This document shows positions 26,792 through 36,272 of a stretch of 64,000 bases of DNA, piece by piece. The stretch covers positions 186,001-250,000 of the forward strand of contig NW_014575404.1 of assembly GCF_000803265.1 (NCBI RefSeq), read 5' to 3'. This stretch comes from Ordospora colligata OC4. Taxonomy: Eukaryota > Microsporidia > Ordosporidae. Within the stretch, counting starts at the first letter, position 1, and every line of letters begins with the position of its first letter. Below the pieces are notes generated by a model. The model saw only the letters and a program-made list of their open reading frames with translations, had not been told where the DNA came from and made no database searches. Made by a program: the position numbers and the translations under genes.

Positions 26792-27880
26792 ATGAATATA
26801 AATCTAAGCGACATATTCACGACAGCAGGACGACAACACACACAGAAGGAAGACAGATACACAAAAAACACAATTGGAATACACACAAGCATCCTTGCAA
26901 GTACCAAGATATCCACGTTTCCTCGAAGCTCAAGAATAAAAAACAGGCACATTGACACATCTCCTCATCGCATCCTTGATGCGCCAGGAATGCTTGATGA
27001 TTACTATCTGAACCTTCTAGACTGGAGCACTACAAATATAGTTGTGATTGGGCTTGGAGAGGCAGTGTATGGATATAGTGTTCACGACAAGAGTGTGGTT
27101 GAGATGTATTCAGGGAGCGATTATGTTTCGTCTGTGAAGACCAGCGGAAATATGCTGTGCATTGGTAATTCAGACGGATCGATGAATCTTATTGATATGT
27201 GCACCAACAAAGTCATGCAAAGCATAAAAAATCATAATGCAAGAATTTCCTCATTGAGCTGGAATGGAAATATAATTAGTAGCGGAGATAAAGCCGGAAG
27301 GCTTTGCAACATGGACATACGATCAGGACAAGTATCTGCAATAGGAGGGCATTCTCAAGAGATCTGTGGACTTGCATGGAGTGCAGACCTTAGGTATTTG
27401 GCTAGTGGAGGAAACGACAATACAATACGTATCTGGCAGCTTGGAAATAACAATTCGCAAACTCTTTCAGGGCATAAATCTGCAGTCAAGGCACTGGCAT
27501 GGTGCCCATGGAGATCAGGCATCTTAACATCTGGAGGAGGAACAAAAGACATGACAATCAAATTCTGGGATGTCACAGAAAACAAACTTGAAAGAAGCAT
27601 CGACACACACTCACAAGTATGCACACTCACATACCTTCCAAAATACAAGGAAATCATCTCTTCACACGGATACAGTGAAAATGACATACGGATATGGAAA
27701 GCATCAACCATGAGCCTGATCTCATCGTTTGGTAAGCATGGCTCAAGAGTCCTTCACGTTGCTCCAAGCCCTGATGGATCAGAGCTCGCTTCTGCATCTG
27801 CAGATGAAAACCTGAAGTTCTGGAAACTATTCAGTGTAGAAAAGCCAGTACCAAGAAGAGACAGTCTTCCTTTCAGATGA
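26792..27880 (+). CDS. CDC20: APC/C activator, Cdc20/Cdh1 type
   Basis: WD40 protein that recruits substrates to the anaphase-promoting complex. The signature RILDAPGMLDDYYLNLLDWS precedes seven blades; others read WSADLRYLASGGNDNTIRIW and LTSGGGTKDMTIKFWDV. The N-terminus is only about 60 residues, against about 160-250 in yeast proteins. A C-box-like DRYTKNT is at about 21-27, where the consensus DR(F/Y)IPxR is not fully met. The C-terminus ends LPFR rather than the canonical IR. It may act as both Cdc20 and Cdh1 if it is the only copy. CCC lies 18 bp before the ATG (atcacccttgacgaccttgcaATG). Confidence 0.92.
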   Translation: MNINLSDIFTTAGRQHTQKEDRYTKNTIGIHTSILASTKISTFPRSSRIKNRHIDTSPHRILDAPGMLDDYYLNLLDWSTTNIVVIGLGEAVYGYSVHDKSVVEMYSGSDYVSSVKTSGNMLCIGNSDGSMNLIDMCTNKVMQSIKNHNARISSLSWNGNIISSGDKAGRLCNMDIRSGQVSAIGGHSQEICGLAWSADLRYLASGGNDNTIRIWQLGNNNSQTLSGHKSAVKALAWCPWRSGILTSGGGTKDMTIKFWDVTENKLERSIDTHSQVCTLTYLPKYKEIISSHGYSENDIRIWKASTMSLISSFGKHGSRVLHVAPSPDGSELASASADENLKFWKLFSVEKPVPRRDSLPFR

Positions 27881-27983
27881 CTATCTGTGGTCTCCAATGT
27901 GCTATTTACATCTCATGGCAGTTGTTTTCAGTCACATATGAAGTCTTTATAATATAAATTTAATCAAAATCAACCAGGTATTT

Positions 27984-29858
27984 TTATACACAAAACAAAT
28001 GGTCCATCTCATCCTCTTCATAATATACATCACAGTCTATTAATGGCTTGTCATTTGAAATCAAGGACAGATTCTCCTCGATCATATCATCATTCTTATC
28101 ATTGCTAGCCAGCTCAATAATCACCTCTATCGCCTTGCTCTTGCACATGCTCTCAACAATATTTGCTAATCTTCCCTTAATCACTCTACTGCTACTTATC
28201 ATTCTCGCATATATCTCATCCGTTCTTTTGCTAAGATTATGCGGCGTATCGACAATTATGTTCCCCATGCGATACTTATCATATATTTGTGCATGTATAC
28301 ATTGAGGTGCTGAAAACACGCACAACCTGTGTCCAAGCACTTCATCAACACTTACTTCATCTGCATACATAAATTTAGGCATAAACGTTCTTAGTATGGA
28401 TTTGTAAAGCTTGTCTTTGAATGTCACAGATAAAATCCTTCTATCAAGAACAACCAATAGCATATCACTGCATTTACTTTGTGCAAATGCTTTCCTTTGC
28501 CATTCTAAAAAATATCCTTGTAAAAGTCTCTTACGTATAGTTTCGCTCACAAACCTAATCACGCTTGCATTCACAAACTCATCAAGAATTTCCATACAAA
28601 CACTTCTTATAACTTCCTTTTGTATGTGCATATCCGTTCGTTCTCCATCCAGATTGCCTATTGATCTTTCATTCTTAATAACATATTTTGTTTGTGCTTC
28701 TTCTAGCATAATTTCATGTATGTCATGTGTATTCAAATCATTATCACTGTCATTCATTGAATATTTCATTCCATTACTCACTTCTTGCACACATGTCAAT
28801 CTTTCTATCCTTCTGTACACGATCTTACGCAATGCATACCTGAATATTTCATATTCAGCACATTCTAACGGCATAAAACATTCAGGATGCCTTACATGCG
28901 TCAAAAGCTTCTTAAATACCATAGAAGACTTTGAATCTTCATTCACACCTTTGCTCTCAAAATCAACTATTCCTGCTTTCACAACAATTCCATTCAATCT
29001 CATCATTTCTATCATCTCATCCTGCTCAAGCTCAAAAAAATCTCTCATCGCCTCAACACTCAGCTTCTCAACCAATACCTTCTTAAAACCATCTGCACAC
29101 CTCATTCTGAGTGTTCCTGTAAACCCTTGTGCTATGCAGAATCCAAGAAAATCCAATCTTCTAATCTCCTTCAAAAACCCATAGATGTTGCCTTGTCTAT
29201 ACTTCACCATCACATCGCTGCACACATTCATCATTGGCCCATGTACATGCCTATTCATTACTGGAAAACACTTAGAATCCAAATTCACAAGCATGTAGTA
29301 ACAACGGTATTGTTCTCTTCTCCACAAATCTTCGTCACTGACAGTATCATCTTGGTCGTAATACTTCAGAAGATCTCCCAATATTCGCTTCATCTGGCTA
29401 ATATTCATGTCTCTATCAAAATGTGGATGATTATACAAGATGTACCGGAAAACAGTATATATACGTACAATCTTCTCAACCACACTTGCTACACCTGCAC
29501 AGCTTCCTTTCTGAAACCTAAGATCGCTTAAAACAGCCTTGAATCTGTTGTCCACAAACTTATACATCTGTATACTTTGATTTCGCATGCTTAGTTTAAT
29601 AAGGTGATCAACAACATTACACAATACATTCATAGGCCTTATATCGTCAATATGCTCTCTTCCAGATCCAGGTATTGGTTTACGATGCTTCTTCACCATA
29701 ACTTCATTTTCATATGCTGATACATCATTCTTGAGTGTCCGTTCTAAACCCTCAACCTCCGGGCAAAAGGTCATGCACCTTCCATCAGATCCACTGTGAT
29801 TGCGAACATTTTTCCTTGCCTCAATCAAGCCATTATATCTTGCATTCAAGTCATCCAT
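27984..29858 (-). CDS. SAC3: SAC3/GANP family mRNA export factor
   Basis: Scaffold of the TREX-2 complex linking transcription to nuclear pores. With start 29858 it has 624 residues. Family motifs: GRCMTFCPEVEGLERTLKNDVS matches the GTCxDMCPxxE...R......E entry of Sac3, and KHRKPIPGSGREHIDDIRPM matches the KxxxRPSAG...LPSDVRPP block. A long helical PCI-like region follows (WRREQYRCYYMLVNLDS). The second half is poorly conserved and helical, possibly the CID region that holds Sus1/Cdc31. CCC 9 bp before 29858 (tatcccttgtttgctATG) supports that ATG over an in-frame one at 29897. Yeast Sac3 is about 1300 residues. Confidence 0.86.
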   Translation of the reverse strand: MDDLNARYNGLIEARKNVRNHSGSDGRCMTFCPEVEGLERTLKNDVSAYENEVMVKKHRKPIPGSGREHIDDIRPMNVLCNVVDHLIKLSMRNQSIQMYKFVDNRFKAVLSDLRFQKGSCAGVASVVEKIVRIYTVFRYILYNHPHFDRDMNISQMKRILGDLLKYYDQDDTVSDEDLWRREQYRCYYMLVNLDSKCFPVMNRHVHGPMMNVCSDVMVKYRQGNIYGFLKEIRRLDFLGFCIAQGFTGTLRMRCADGFKKVLVEKLSVEAMRDFFELEQDEMIEMMRLNGIVVKAGIVDFESKGVNEDSKSSMVFKKLLTHVRHPECFMPLECAEYEIFRYALRKIVYRRIERLTCVQEVSNGMKYSMNDSDNDLNTHDIHEIMLEEAQTKYVIKNERSIGNLDGERTDMHIQKEVIRSVCMEILDEFVNASVIRFVSETIRKRLLQGYFLEWQRKAFAQSKCSDMLLVVLDRRILSVTFKDKLYKSILRTFMPKFMYADEVSVDEVLGHRLCVFSAPQCIHAQIYDKYRMGNIIVDTPHNLSKRTDEIYARMISSSRVIKGRLANIVESMCKSKAIEVIIELASNDKNDDMIEENLSLISNDKPLIDCDVYYEEDEMDHLFCV

Positions 29859-29988
29859 AGCAAACAAGGGATACAGATACTTACACTCAACTATCATGTT
29901 CTATTGATATTCAACATACAATGAACTAAAATCAATTATCATGATCTACCGGCACCCAACACTCAATCAACTACAATCACTTTATTCC

Positions 29989-30672
29989 TCACACAAACTC
30001 CGAAAGTCCAGCTCTGCGCCACATACATCTCAAAACCTCATCACTCACGTTCACCTTGTAGCTGTCTCCTTTCCTTGTCACATACATTTTCTTAATCAAG
30101 TCGTTCAATTTCATCTTCAGTACAAATCCATTGCATAAACTTGCATCAATTTCATTTACACCGTTTAGAATGTCTACAAACCTACTCTTACGTTTCACAA
30201 CAAGCATGATTATGCTTTCAAAATAATTTAATCCTCTTGAAAAAAAATCTTCGTATGCAAGTTGCTTCTTACAGGTAATTCGTCTAAGCGCGGTGATGCT
30301 CTTTAATTTATGCGCATAAACAACATATTTATATCCAACAACCGCAAGTTTCTCTTCAATAGTGGGGCGCAACACAATCTGCACAAACTCCCTGTGGCGC
30401 TTATTACTCAGCAGAATGTATCTTCCATTCTCAGGAATATCATAATCATCACTGTCAGCCAGAATAAGCACTGGAAGAGAGCAGGGCTTTAGGTTGGAAC
30501 TGAACTGTCGTACATACTTAACATGTCTGTCCGCAAGCGCTTCTTCAAAAACATCGTATGATTCAAGAGTTATTATTTGTATCTTGAAGCATCGCTCATT
30601 CTGTAATATCTCAAACAAAGCATCCAAGTCCTTGAAATCTACTTTTCCATCTGAGCCAGACTTCAAATCCAT
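29989..30672 (-). CDS. unknown protein with winged-helix-like C-terminus
   Basis: Not recognised. With start 30672 it has 227 residues. It shows an alternating strand/helix N-terminal half (KIQIITLESYDVFEEAL, LPVLILADSDDYDIP) and a C-terminal segment (SRFVDILNGVNEIDASL through KKMYVTRKGDSYKVNVSDE) that could be a winged helix. The N-terminal half faintly recalls the lid and sensor part of an ORC/Cdc6-type AAA+ protein, but no Walker motifs are present, so this is only a thought. CCC 4 bp upstream (ggcccttagcATG) picks this ATG out of three nearby. It is divergent from the acyltransferase gene, 79 bp apart. Confidence 0.65.
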   Translation of the reverse strand: MDLKSGSDGKVDFKDLDALFEILQNERCFKIQIITLESYDVFEEALADRHVKYVRQFSSNLKPCSLPVLILADSDDYDIPENGRYILLSNKRHREFVQIVLRPTIEEKLAVVGYKYVVYAHKLKSITALRRITCKKQLAYEDFFSRGLNYFESIIMLVVKRKSRFVDILNGVNEIDASLCNGFVLKMKLNDLIKKMYVTRKGDSYKVNVSDEVLRCMWRRAGLSEFV

Positions 30673-30751
30673 GCTAAGGGCCATCATACAACACAATCAC
30701 TTTCTGTCGATACCATGATTTACAAACAAACTCAATCCAAAACCCTGCTGA

Positions 30752-31594
30752 ATGCAAAAAATACAGAGAATATTCTTGAAATGGCTTGTTGCACTCTGCA
30801 TAATTCCTGTATTTATTATGGGAATACCAGTTTTCATCATTGTATATCCAATCAGCTTGTTTAACAGAAAGCTGGTCGTTCGTATATCAACATTATTCAC
30901 GTACCTGACATGGTCGATCACAAGCATCCTGTTCAACATATCATGCAGAGTTGAAGGAAACAACATTTTAGACAACAAAAATTATTTTGTAATTAGCAAT
31001 CATTTAGGATCAGTTGACTTCATGCTAATAAATGAGATAGCCAAGATGAATAATATGATTGCACATTCAAAATATACGATCAAGGAGGGATTGAAAGTAT
31101 TTCCAGTGCTGTATCAAGGGATGGTATCCGTGGGATTTTTAGTTCTTAAGCGATGCTTCGAGAAGGATCGAAAACGAATCATTCGGTATTTTGAGTTCTT
31201 CAAGGCCAATGATATTCCAATCTGGTTTATTCTGTATCCCGAAGGCTCAAGGTTCAAGAAGCAGGCCCAAGCAATCAGCTGGGAATATTCAGACAAAAAC
31301 AACGTTCCAAGGATGAATAATGTTCTTTTCCCAAGATACAAGGGATTCAAGCTCATATGTGAGCAACTCAGAGGCTCAAGAATATCAGAGATTGCAGACA
31401 TCACATTTTCATATTCAGAAGGCGAGGTCCCACCACTCTGGAAATTCTTACTCTGCGACGTTACTGGACACTTCAAATACAACATAAGAATAGTTCCAAT
31501 AAATCAGATCTCAGATTACGAATCATTCCTATACAAGGCCTTTGAACGAAAAGATGCATTAATAACTGAATGGAAAACATTGAAGAGCAAATAA
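30752..31594 (+). CDS. lysophospholipid acyltransferase (PlsC family)
   Basis: Adds an acyl chain to lysophosphatidate or a related lysophospholipid at the ER. The 280-residue protein has N-terminal hydrophobic helices (about 12-38 and 45-65). The catalytic block is NHLGSVDFMLINEIAKM (the NHxxxxD box, with Leu in place of Gln/Arg), and FILYPEGSRFKKQA is the EGxR box. The spacing and KYTIKEGLKVFPVLYQGM match the AGPAT3-5/LCLAT1/Cst26 branch, not Slc1. Members of that branch are about 370 residues, so the C-terminal membrane part is missing. CCC is 6 bp before the ATG (aaaaccctgctgaATG). Substrate is uncertain. Confidence 0.88.
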   Translation: MQKIQRIFLKWLVALCIIPVFIMGIPVFIIVYPISLFNRKLVVRISTLFTYLTWSITSILFNISCRVEGNNILDNKNYFVISNHLGSVDFMLINEIAKMNNMIAHSKYTIKEGLKVFPVLYQGMVSVGFLVLKRCFEKDRKRIIRYFEFFKANDIPIWFILYPEGSRFKKQAQAISWEYSDKNNVPRMNNVLFPRYKGFKLICEQLRGSRISEIADITFSYSEGEVPPLWKFLLCDVTGHFKYNIRIVPINQISDYESFLYKAFERKDALITEWKTLKSK

Positions 31595-31673
31595 ACTATC
31601 TTGATACTTTAATCATCAATTCAATAGTAAAGCAGCCAAATGGTTGATCGATCCATAAACCCTAATGTGTTTA

Positions 31674-34340
31674 TCATAGGTACAGGCTTGGTAAAAATAT
31701 CACATCGCGCTTCATGGATTTAGATGCATCCTCAATCTTTTTTTCAAGATCCTTATCACCTATCATCACTGCTACACTTATCAACTCTCTACAGCACTCT
31801 TCAAGCCTCAATATAAGCCTTACAAACGAGCCTTCAGGCACTCCATACTTCGACACTATTTTTGAGAGCGATGACCCACAGCACCACTCATGAACGGCAT
31901 CCACCAATGAAAAGTTCAAGGCTGCAAACGGAGGAATCCCAAGATCGCTCATCTCTTTAGACATCTCGAAAAAGTAATTCTCTATCATCTTTGTTTCATT
32001 ATACAAGGTCTCTTCTTCTGGGCTTTCCAATGCTTCCTCATACACCATCGAAGACATCAACGATATGATCTTCTTTCCATCCATGAATTCAAACTCATTT
32101 GAAAATATCATCTCAACTACAAGCACCTCGTTAACTGTGCGGATTTCTGCAGCAGCCTTTCCCTTCAATGTAATTGTTCCATCCACAAATCCTCTCTTTG
32201 CTAAAAACTCCATGCGTTTGTTATATTCATCAATCATATGAAGACTAGAAATGTTATATCTGGTTCTTATTGCCTCTGCTTCTCTTCTATTACTCATCTT
32301 CGTGATTGCTTCTGTATAGTGCTGCTTCATCTTTTCACATCCATCATGCCTACCTTCCAGGCTAGCACAAACCTCACTAAGCCGCTTTACTTCCAACACA
32401 TCTGTCACATTTGTCAATCCATAATTCCAAAATGATCTCCCATCTTTTAGAACACAAAATATTTCAGACACATTCACCTTATTTTTGTTCAAAGGCCTTC
32501 TAATGCTTATAGGATACAAAAGCATCCCTATAGAGCCAGCAGAACCATTTGGCTCATGCTTAGTAACCCCTTCACTCAGTCCATGCTCAATATTCTCTCT
32601 ATATTCTTCCACTTCCTCACATCTATCCACGGTTACAGTAGTTTCATTCACACTATTTACTACACATGTAGAATTGTCTTTCAACAACAGCTTAGTCCCC
32701 TTACACAAAATAGGAGACTTGCAAATCAACTTCCAGTTCTTACTGCATATTTCTTCAATAGCGCAGAGATACTCCATCATATCGCCACACTTAACACACA
32801 CTTCATCCTCTGCTTCCAATTCCCGTAGTCTATTCATGTCCTTGTCATAGTTCTTCTGGTTTCTGTGCTCTCCATAGCTTCTTCTCATCAACTCTTCAAC
32901 TTTAACATTAGATCTCAATGACAATAATATCAATCCAAAGCTCAACTTGAATTGACTTGACAGGCTGAGTGGACATCCCTTGATAATCCTTCTAATCACT
33001 TCAATATTCGGTAGCTTTGGATCCGCAATCATCACAGTACCCACAGCGTCCATACCTCGCCTCCCTGCACGTCCACTCATCTGGATATATTCTCCAGACG
33101 AAAGATATCTAAAAGTTCCATTATCAATCTTACTCAGAGATAGAAATACACAGCACTTAGCAGGCATGTTCACACCCATTGCAAAAGTTTCTGTGGCCAG
33201 TAATATTTTCACCAGATTCATTGAAAACAACAGCTCAACACATTCTTTTACAAACGGAAGCAAAGATCCGTGATGGACCGCTATTCCATTCATCACCATT
33301 GATGTCATGCTTACAACCTGAGGTAGGCATCTATCTTCTGCAGAAAGACACTTGATAGCTTCGTTTAAAAATGCTCGCACATGTCCCTTGCTCTGCTCAT
33401 CATTCAAGTTCAATGGTCCAAGAATCTCTGCATATTCCTCACACTTTTTTTTAGAAAAGCAGAAAAATATCGCTGGCACCAAACGCTTCTTCATGATAAA
33501 GTTTGCTACATCACATATCTTGAATCTTGCTTGTATCTTTGCCTTTTTGCTTAAAGGCATTGGTCCCTCCTTGAAATTCGATGCTCTTTTCTTCTCCGTC
33601 TCATCTTCAATTGCATAAACATTCCAATCACTATAAAGTACATGCTCCAGAGGAACTGCTCGTTTGTTTGTAGATATCACATATATAGTCCTGCTCTGTG
33701 TTCTGCCAACCCACTCACTGAATTCAAGTCCATTTGGGATCGTCGCACTCAGCATAATCAGACTTATGTGCTTTGGAAGCATAATTATGCATTCCTCCCA
33801 CACTACTCCACGATCGCTGTCATTTATGTAATGCACCTCATCAAATACAACAAACTCAGTATCTCTAAGTAAATCTCCGTTCCTGTACACCATGTTCCTC
33901 AGGATCTCAGTAGTCATCACAAGGCACTTTGCAGAAGGATTCACCTGCACGTCCCCAGTTACAATCCCAACGTCCTTGTACTTCATCTTAAAGTCATGGT
34001 ACTTCTGGTTGCTTAGTGCCTTGATTGGAGACGTATAAATCGTTCGTGTGCCATGAAATTGAGATAGCGAGATCGCATACTCCGCAACAAGTGTCTTTCC
34101 GGAGCTTGTGTGTGCAGACACAAACACCGACATCCCTCTGCTCAAGAAATAGAATGCCTGCTTCTGAAAAGCATCTGTTTCAAAGTTTACATTCAGAATA
34201 CTTTCGTTAACATAGTTCTTGTAATCATCAGGGATCCATCCCTGATTCGTCATTACACAATGCTTCTTTTCAGTGCGCTGCACATTCGTTATTCCACTCT
34301 CTGCATTTACCTCACTTTTGTTTGTATTTTCATTGTCCAT
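31674..34340 (-). CDS. SKI2: Ski2-type DEVH RNA helicase
   Basis: Helicase feeding RNA to the cytoplasmic exosome. From 34340 it has 888 residues. Motifs: AHTSSGKT (76-83), TSPIKALSNQKY, MTTEILRNMVYR, FDEVHYIND, SATIPN, MGVNMPAK and QMSGRAGRRGMD. I prefer Ski2 over Mtr4 because the sequence after motif III reads EFSEWVGRTQSRTIYVISTNKRAVPLEH, matching the WIGRT...IYVISTPKRPVPLEH of Ski2; Mtr4 has different residues here. A helical C-terminal domain with VDAVHEWCCGSSLSKI follows. The N-terminal Ski-complex extension of about 300 residues is almost absent. CCC sits directly before the ATG (ttggcccATG), excluding an in-frame ATG at 34364. Confidence 0.88.
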   Translation of the reverse strand: MDNENTNKSEVNAESGITNVQRTEKKHCVMTNQGWIPDDYKNYVNESILNVNFETDAFQKQAFYFLSRGMSVFVSAHTSSGKTLVAEYAISLSQFHGTRTIYTSPIKALSNQKYHDFKMKYKDVGIVTGDVQVNPSAKCLVMTTEILRNMVYRNGDLLRDTEFVVFDEVHYINDSDRGVVWEECIIMLPKHISLIMLSATIPNGLEFSEWVGRTQSRTIYVISTNKRAVPLEHVLYSDWNVYAIEDETEKKRASNFKEGPMPLSKKAKIQARFKICDVANFIMKKRLVPAIFFCFSKKKCEEYAEILGPLNLNDEQSKGHVRAFLNEAIKCLSAEDRCLPQVVSMTSMVMNGIAVHHGSLLPFVKECVELLFSMNLVKILLATETFAMGVNMPAKCCVFLSLSKIDNGTFRYLSSGEYIQMSGRAGRRGMDAVGTVMIADPKLPNIEVIRRIIKGCPLSLSSQFKLSFGLILLSLRSNVKVEELMRRSYGEHRNQKNYDKDMNRLRELEAEDEVCVKCGDMMEYLCAIEEICSKNWKLICKSPILCKGTKLLLKDNSTCVVNSVNETTVTVDRCEEVEEYRENIEHGLSEGVTKHEPNGSAGSIGMLLYPISIRRPLNKNKVNVSEIFCVLKDGRSFWNYGLTNVTDVLEVKRLSEVCASLEGRHDGCEKMKQHYTEAITKMSNRREAEAIRTRYNISSLHMIDEYNKRMEFLAKRGFVDGTITLKGKAAAEIRTVNEVLVVEMIFSNEFEFMDGKKIISLMSSMVYEEALESPEEETLYNETKMIENYFFEMSKEMSDLGIPPFAALNFSLVDAVHEWCCGSSLSKIVSKYGVPEGSFVRLILRLEECCRELISVAVMIGDKDLEKKIEDASKSMKRDVIFLPSLYL

Positions 34341-34693
34341 GGGCCAAATCATATAAACAATCATCTCCTATTCACTTACAATCAAACAAACATGAAAAGC
34401 CGCATAAAAGCAAGATAAACATGCATTTTGTATATTATACATAAATATTAGTAATTTATTATAAGCATGTCTTGTAATCAGTAATCCAAACACATCAATT
34501 CCACTCTCATATATTTATTTATTGTTTTAAAGGTTTTGTCTAGAATTTTCAAAGATATTTTGTGTTTATCCTCAGACGCTTTCCATTGGTATTTTCAAAG
34601 ACTTTCTCTCATATATTCAAACATTTAATTTAGAATTTTCAAACATCTTATCTTGTATCTTCAAAATCTTCCATTAGTATTTCCAAACCTACT
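34341..34693. repeat. gene-free stretch with a ~90-bp imperfect duplication
   Basis: This 353-bp gap between two minus-strand genes is AT-rich. Its right half repeats itself: tagaattttcaaa is identical at 34541-34553 and 34631-34643, and ttccattggtatttt at 34581 recurs as ttccattagtatttc at 34669, giving a period of about 88-90 bp. The word ttcaaa occurs repeatedly (for example at 34549, 34595, 34617 and 34639). It may be promoter material for SKI2 or a decayed tandem repeat. No gene or RNA is visible in the left half. Confidence 0.7.
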
Positions 34694-35647
34694 TCACTTC
34701 TTCAAAAGCTTTTTTTCATTCGAATACTCAAAATAGCATTCAGGCCCAAGCATGGATTTGATAGAACTGAACTTTCTTACAAACACATTTGCTTCCTTCT
34801 CGTCTCTATACTCAATAAACCCGTATCCCTTGTTCTTCTTGTTATCTCCGTACGGAACAACAATATCTACTGGCTTGCATCCTGCACCAGCAAGAATCGT
34901 TCTAATATCAACAATCGAGTGCTTTTTTGTAAGGCCACCAAGAAAAAGTCTCTTTTTGTTTTGCACAGGCGCTTTAACTCTTTCAATATATATAGGCTTA
35001 CTGTTCATCACCACCTCATCCCTGATAACTGCTTTGTTCTTAAATATTATAATAGCCTTTCCTGTGGATATATTGTACTTGTTCTTCTTTATGCTAATCT
35101 TCTCAATCTTGCCATACTTGCTGAACTTCTCAGAAATCGTTTCCTCCGTTTCTTTATATGACAAGTTCATTAGAATGAATTTGGTGTTCATGTATTCCTC
35201 AACCAATTCACTTTTCTTTCCTGAAGGTCGTCTGTTGGTCTTCATGTCAACAAGCGCATGCTCTTTACTCGGATACTCCAATAGATATCCTCTTTCAATT
35301 ACAGTTATTGCTTTGGGATTACTAAACAGCTCTTTCACTCTTTCCAATGTTCCTGCACATTCCAACTTGATTGAGCACATTTGTTCATCAAACTCCATCT
35401 TGAATATTTTCAGTCTTGCACTGTCGCTTCCATTACCTGTTCTTAATCGTTTAGTTTCATCACTATGCATTCCAATGTCTCTCTTTCTGTCATTACCGTT
35501 CTGCCGTTGGTATTTACCATCATCACACTTTCCGTGTTTTGATCCACTTACGTATGCTAGCTTGGTATCCACATTACTTGATTTTCGTATGTGTGGCTTC
35601 GATCTATCGATATATTTGTTTCTGGACTGCTTTGCACTGTTTGCCAT
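34694..35647 (-). CDS. multi-RRM RNA-binding protein, probably nucleolar
   Basis: A 317-residue protein with a basic, disordered N-terminal 75 residues and up to three RNA recognition motifs. The central one starts TKFILMNLSYKETEETI and has an RNP1-like KAIIIFKNK. The last starts KRLFLGGLTKKHSIVDI and has NKGYGFIEYRDEKEA as RNP1. The first half (KIFKMEFDEQMCSIKLEC) may be a degenerate third. The arrangement resembles pre-ribosomal factors such as Nop12 or Nop4, but hnRNP-like roles are equally possible. CCC lies 11 bp before the ATG (tagcccatccgaagattATG). Confidence 0.8.
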   Translation of the reverse strand: MANSAKQSRNKYIDRSKPHIRKSSNVDTKLAYVSGSKHGKCDDGKYQRQNGNDRKRDIGMHSDETKRLRTGNGSDSARLKIFKMEFDEQMCSIKLECAGTLERVKELFSNPKAITVIERGYLLEYPSKEHALVDMKTNRRPSGKKSELVEEYMNTKFILMNLSYKETEETISEKFSKYGKIEKISIKKNKYNISTGKAIIIFKNKAVIRDEVVMNSKPIYIERVKAPVQNKKRLFLGGLTKKHSIVDIRTILAGAGCKPVDIVVPYGDNKKNKGYGFIEYRDEKEANVFVRKFSSIKSMLGPECYFEYSNEKKLLKK

Positions 35648-35830
35648 AATCTTCGGATGGGCTAAATATCCACAGCTCTCAACAAATCAATCCAAATGTA
35701 CAATACAAATAATACAAGTAACGCCAGTAATGCAATAACCATGCCCATATCCATGCTTCTATGCTGAATCTCAGTATCTGCATCCCACAGGCACAGCATA
35801 AAACACGGAAAAAATTTACCCTGTAACACG

Positions 35831-36250
35831 ATGTCTGAGGAGTTTCTGAGCCCAAATCCGCTGGTTGAGATAAAGAATGCATACAGCAAGAAGAAAGTGT
35901 TTTCAAGACACCATTCGGATAAATACAAGAGGATAAAGCCATCGTGGAGAAGACCACACGGTATTGATAGCAAGGTCAGGCTGAGAATGAAGGGAGAGAA
36001 GGAGATGCCTGGCATTAAGTACAAGAAGCCAGATGAGGTTCGCTTTCTTCTTCCAAATGGACTCAGGAAGGTTAGGATATTTAATGTCAACGATCTTACG
36101 CCTTTGGCATCGCTGAATAGGTTCTATTGCGGAGAGATTGCACATGCTGTTGGCGCAAAGAAGAGAATTGCGATTGTCAACAAGGCAAAGGAGCTTGGAA
36201 TCTGCATAATCAATGCAAATGCACGCCTTGTGTCATCATTTGAGGAATAA
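35831..36250 (+). CDS. RPL32: 60S ribosomal protein eL32
   Basis: Large-subunit ribosomal protein of 139 residues. Core motifs: [27 protein letters not shown] (contains the conserved WRRPxGIDxxVR), [17 protein letters not shown] and [21 protein letters not shown]. The C-terminal [12 protein letters not shown] is typical. The N-terminal few residues are acidic rather than the usual basic start. CCC is 9 bp before the ATG (taccctgtaacacgATG). No intron is visible. It is divergent from the RRM gene with 183 bp between, and the TRM82-like gene follows 22 bp later. Confidence 0.96.
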   Translation: MSEEFLSPNPLVEIKNAYSKKKVFSRHHSDKYKRIKPSWRRPHGIDSKVRLRMKGEKEMPGIKYKKPDEVRFLLPNGLRKVRIFNVNDLTPLASLNRFYCGEIAHAVGAKKRIAIVNKAKELGICIINANARLVSSFEE

Positions 36251-36272
36251 ATATTTGCCGAATGTATTTTTG

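Noticed and set aside
34752..35738. 328-codon antisense frame opposite the RRM gene
   Set aside because: The opposite strand encodes recognisable RRM motifs; this frame is a composition shadow with no domain.
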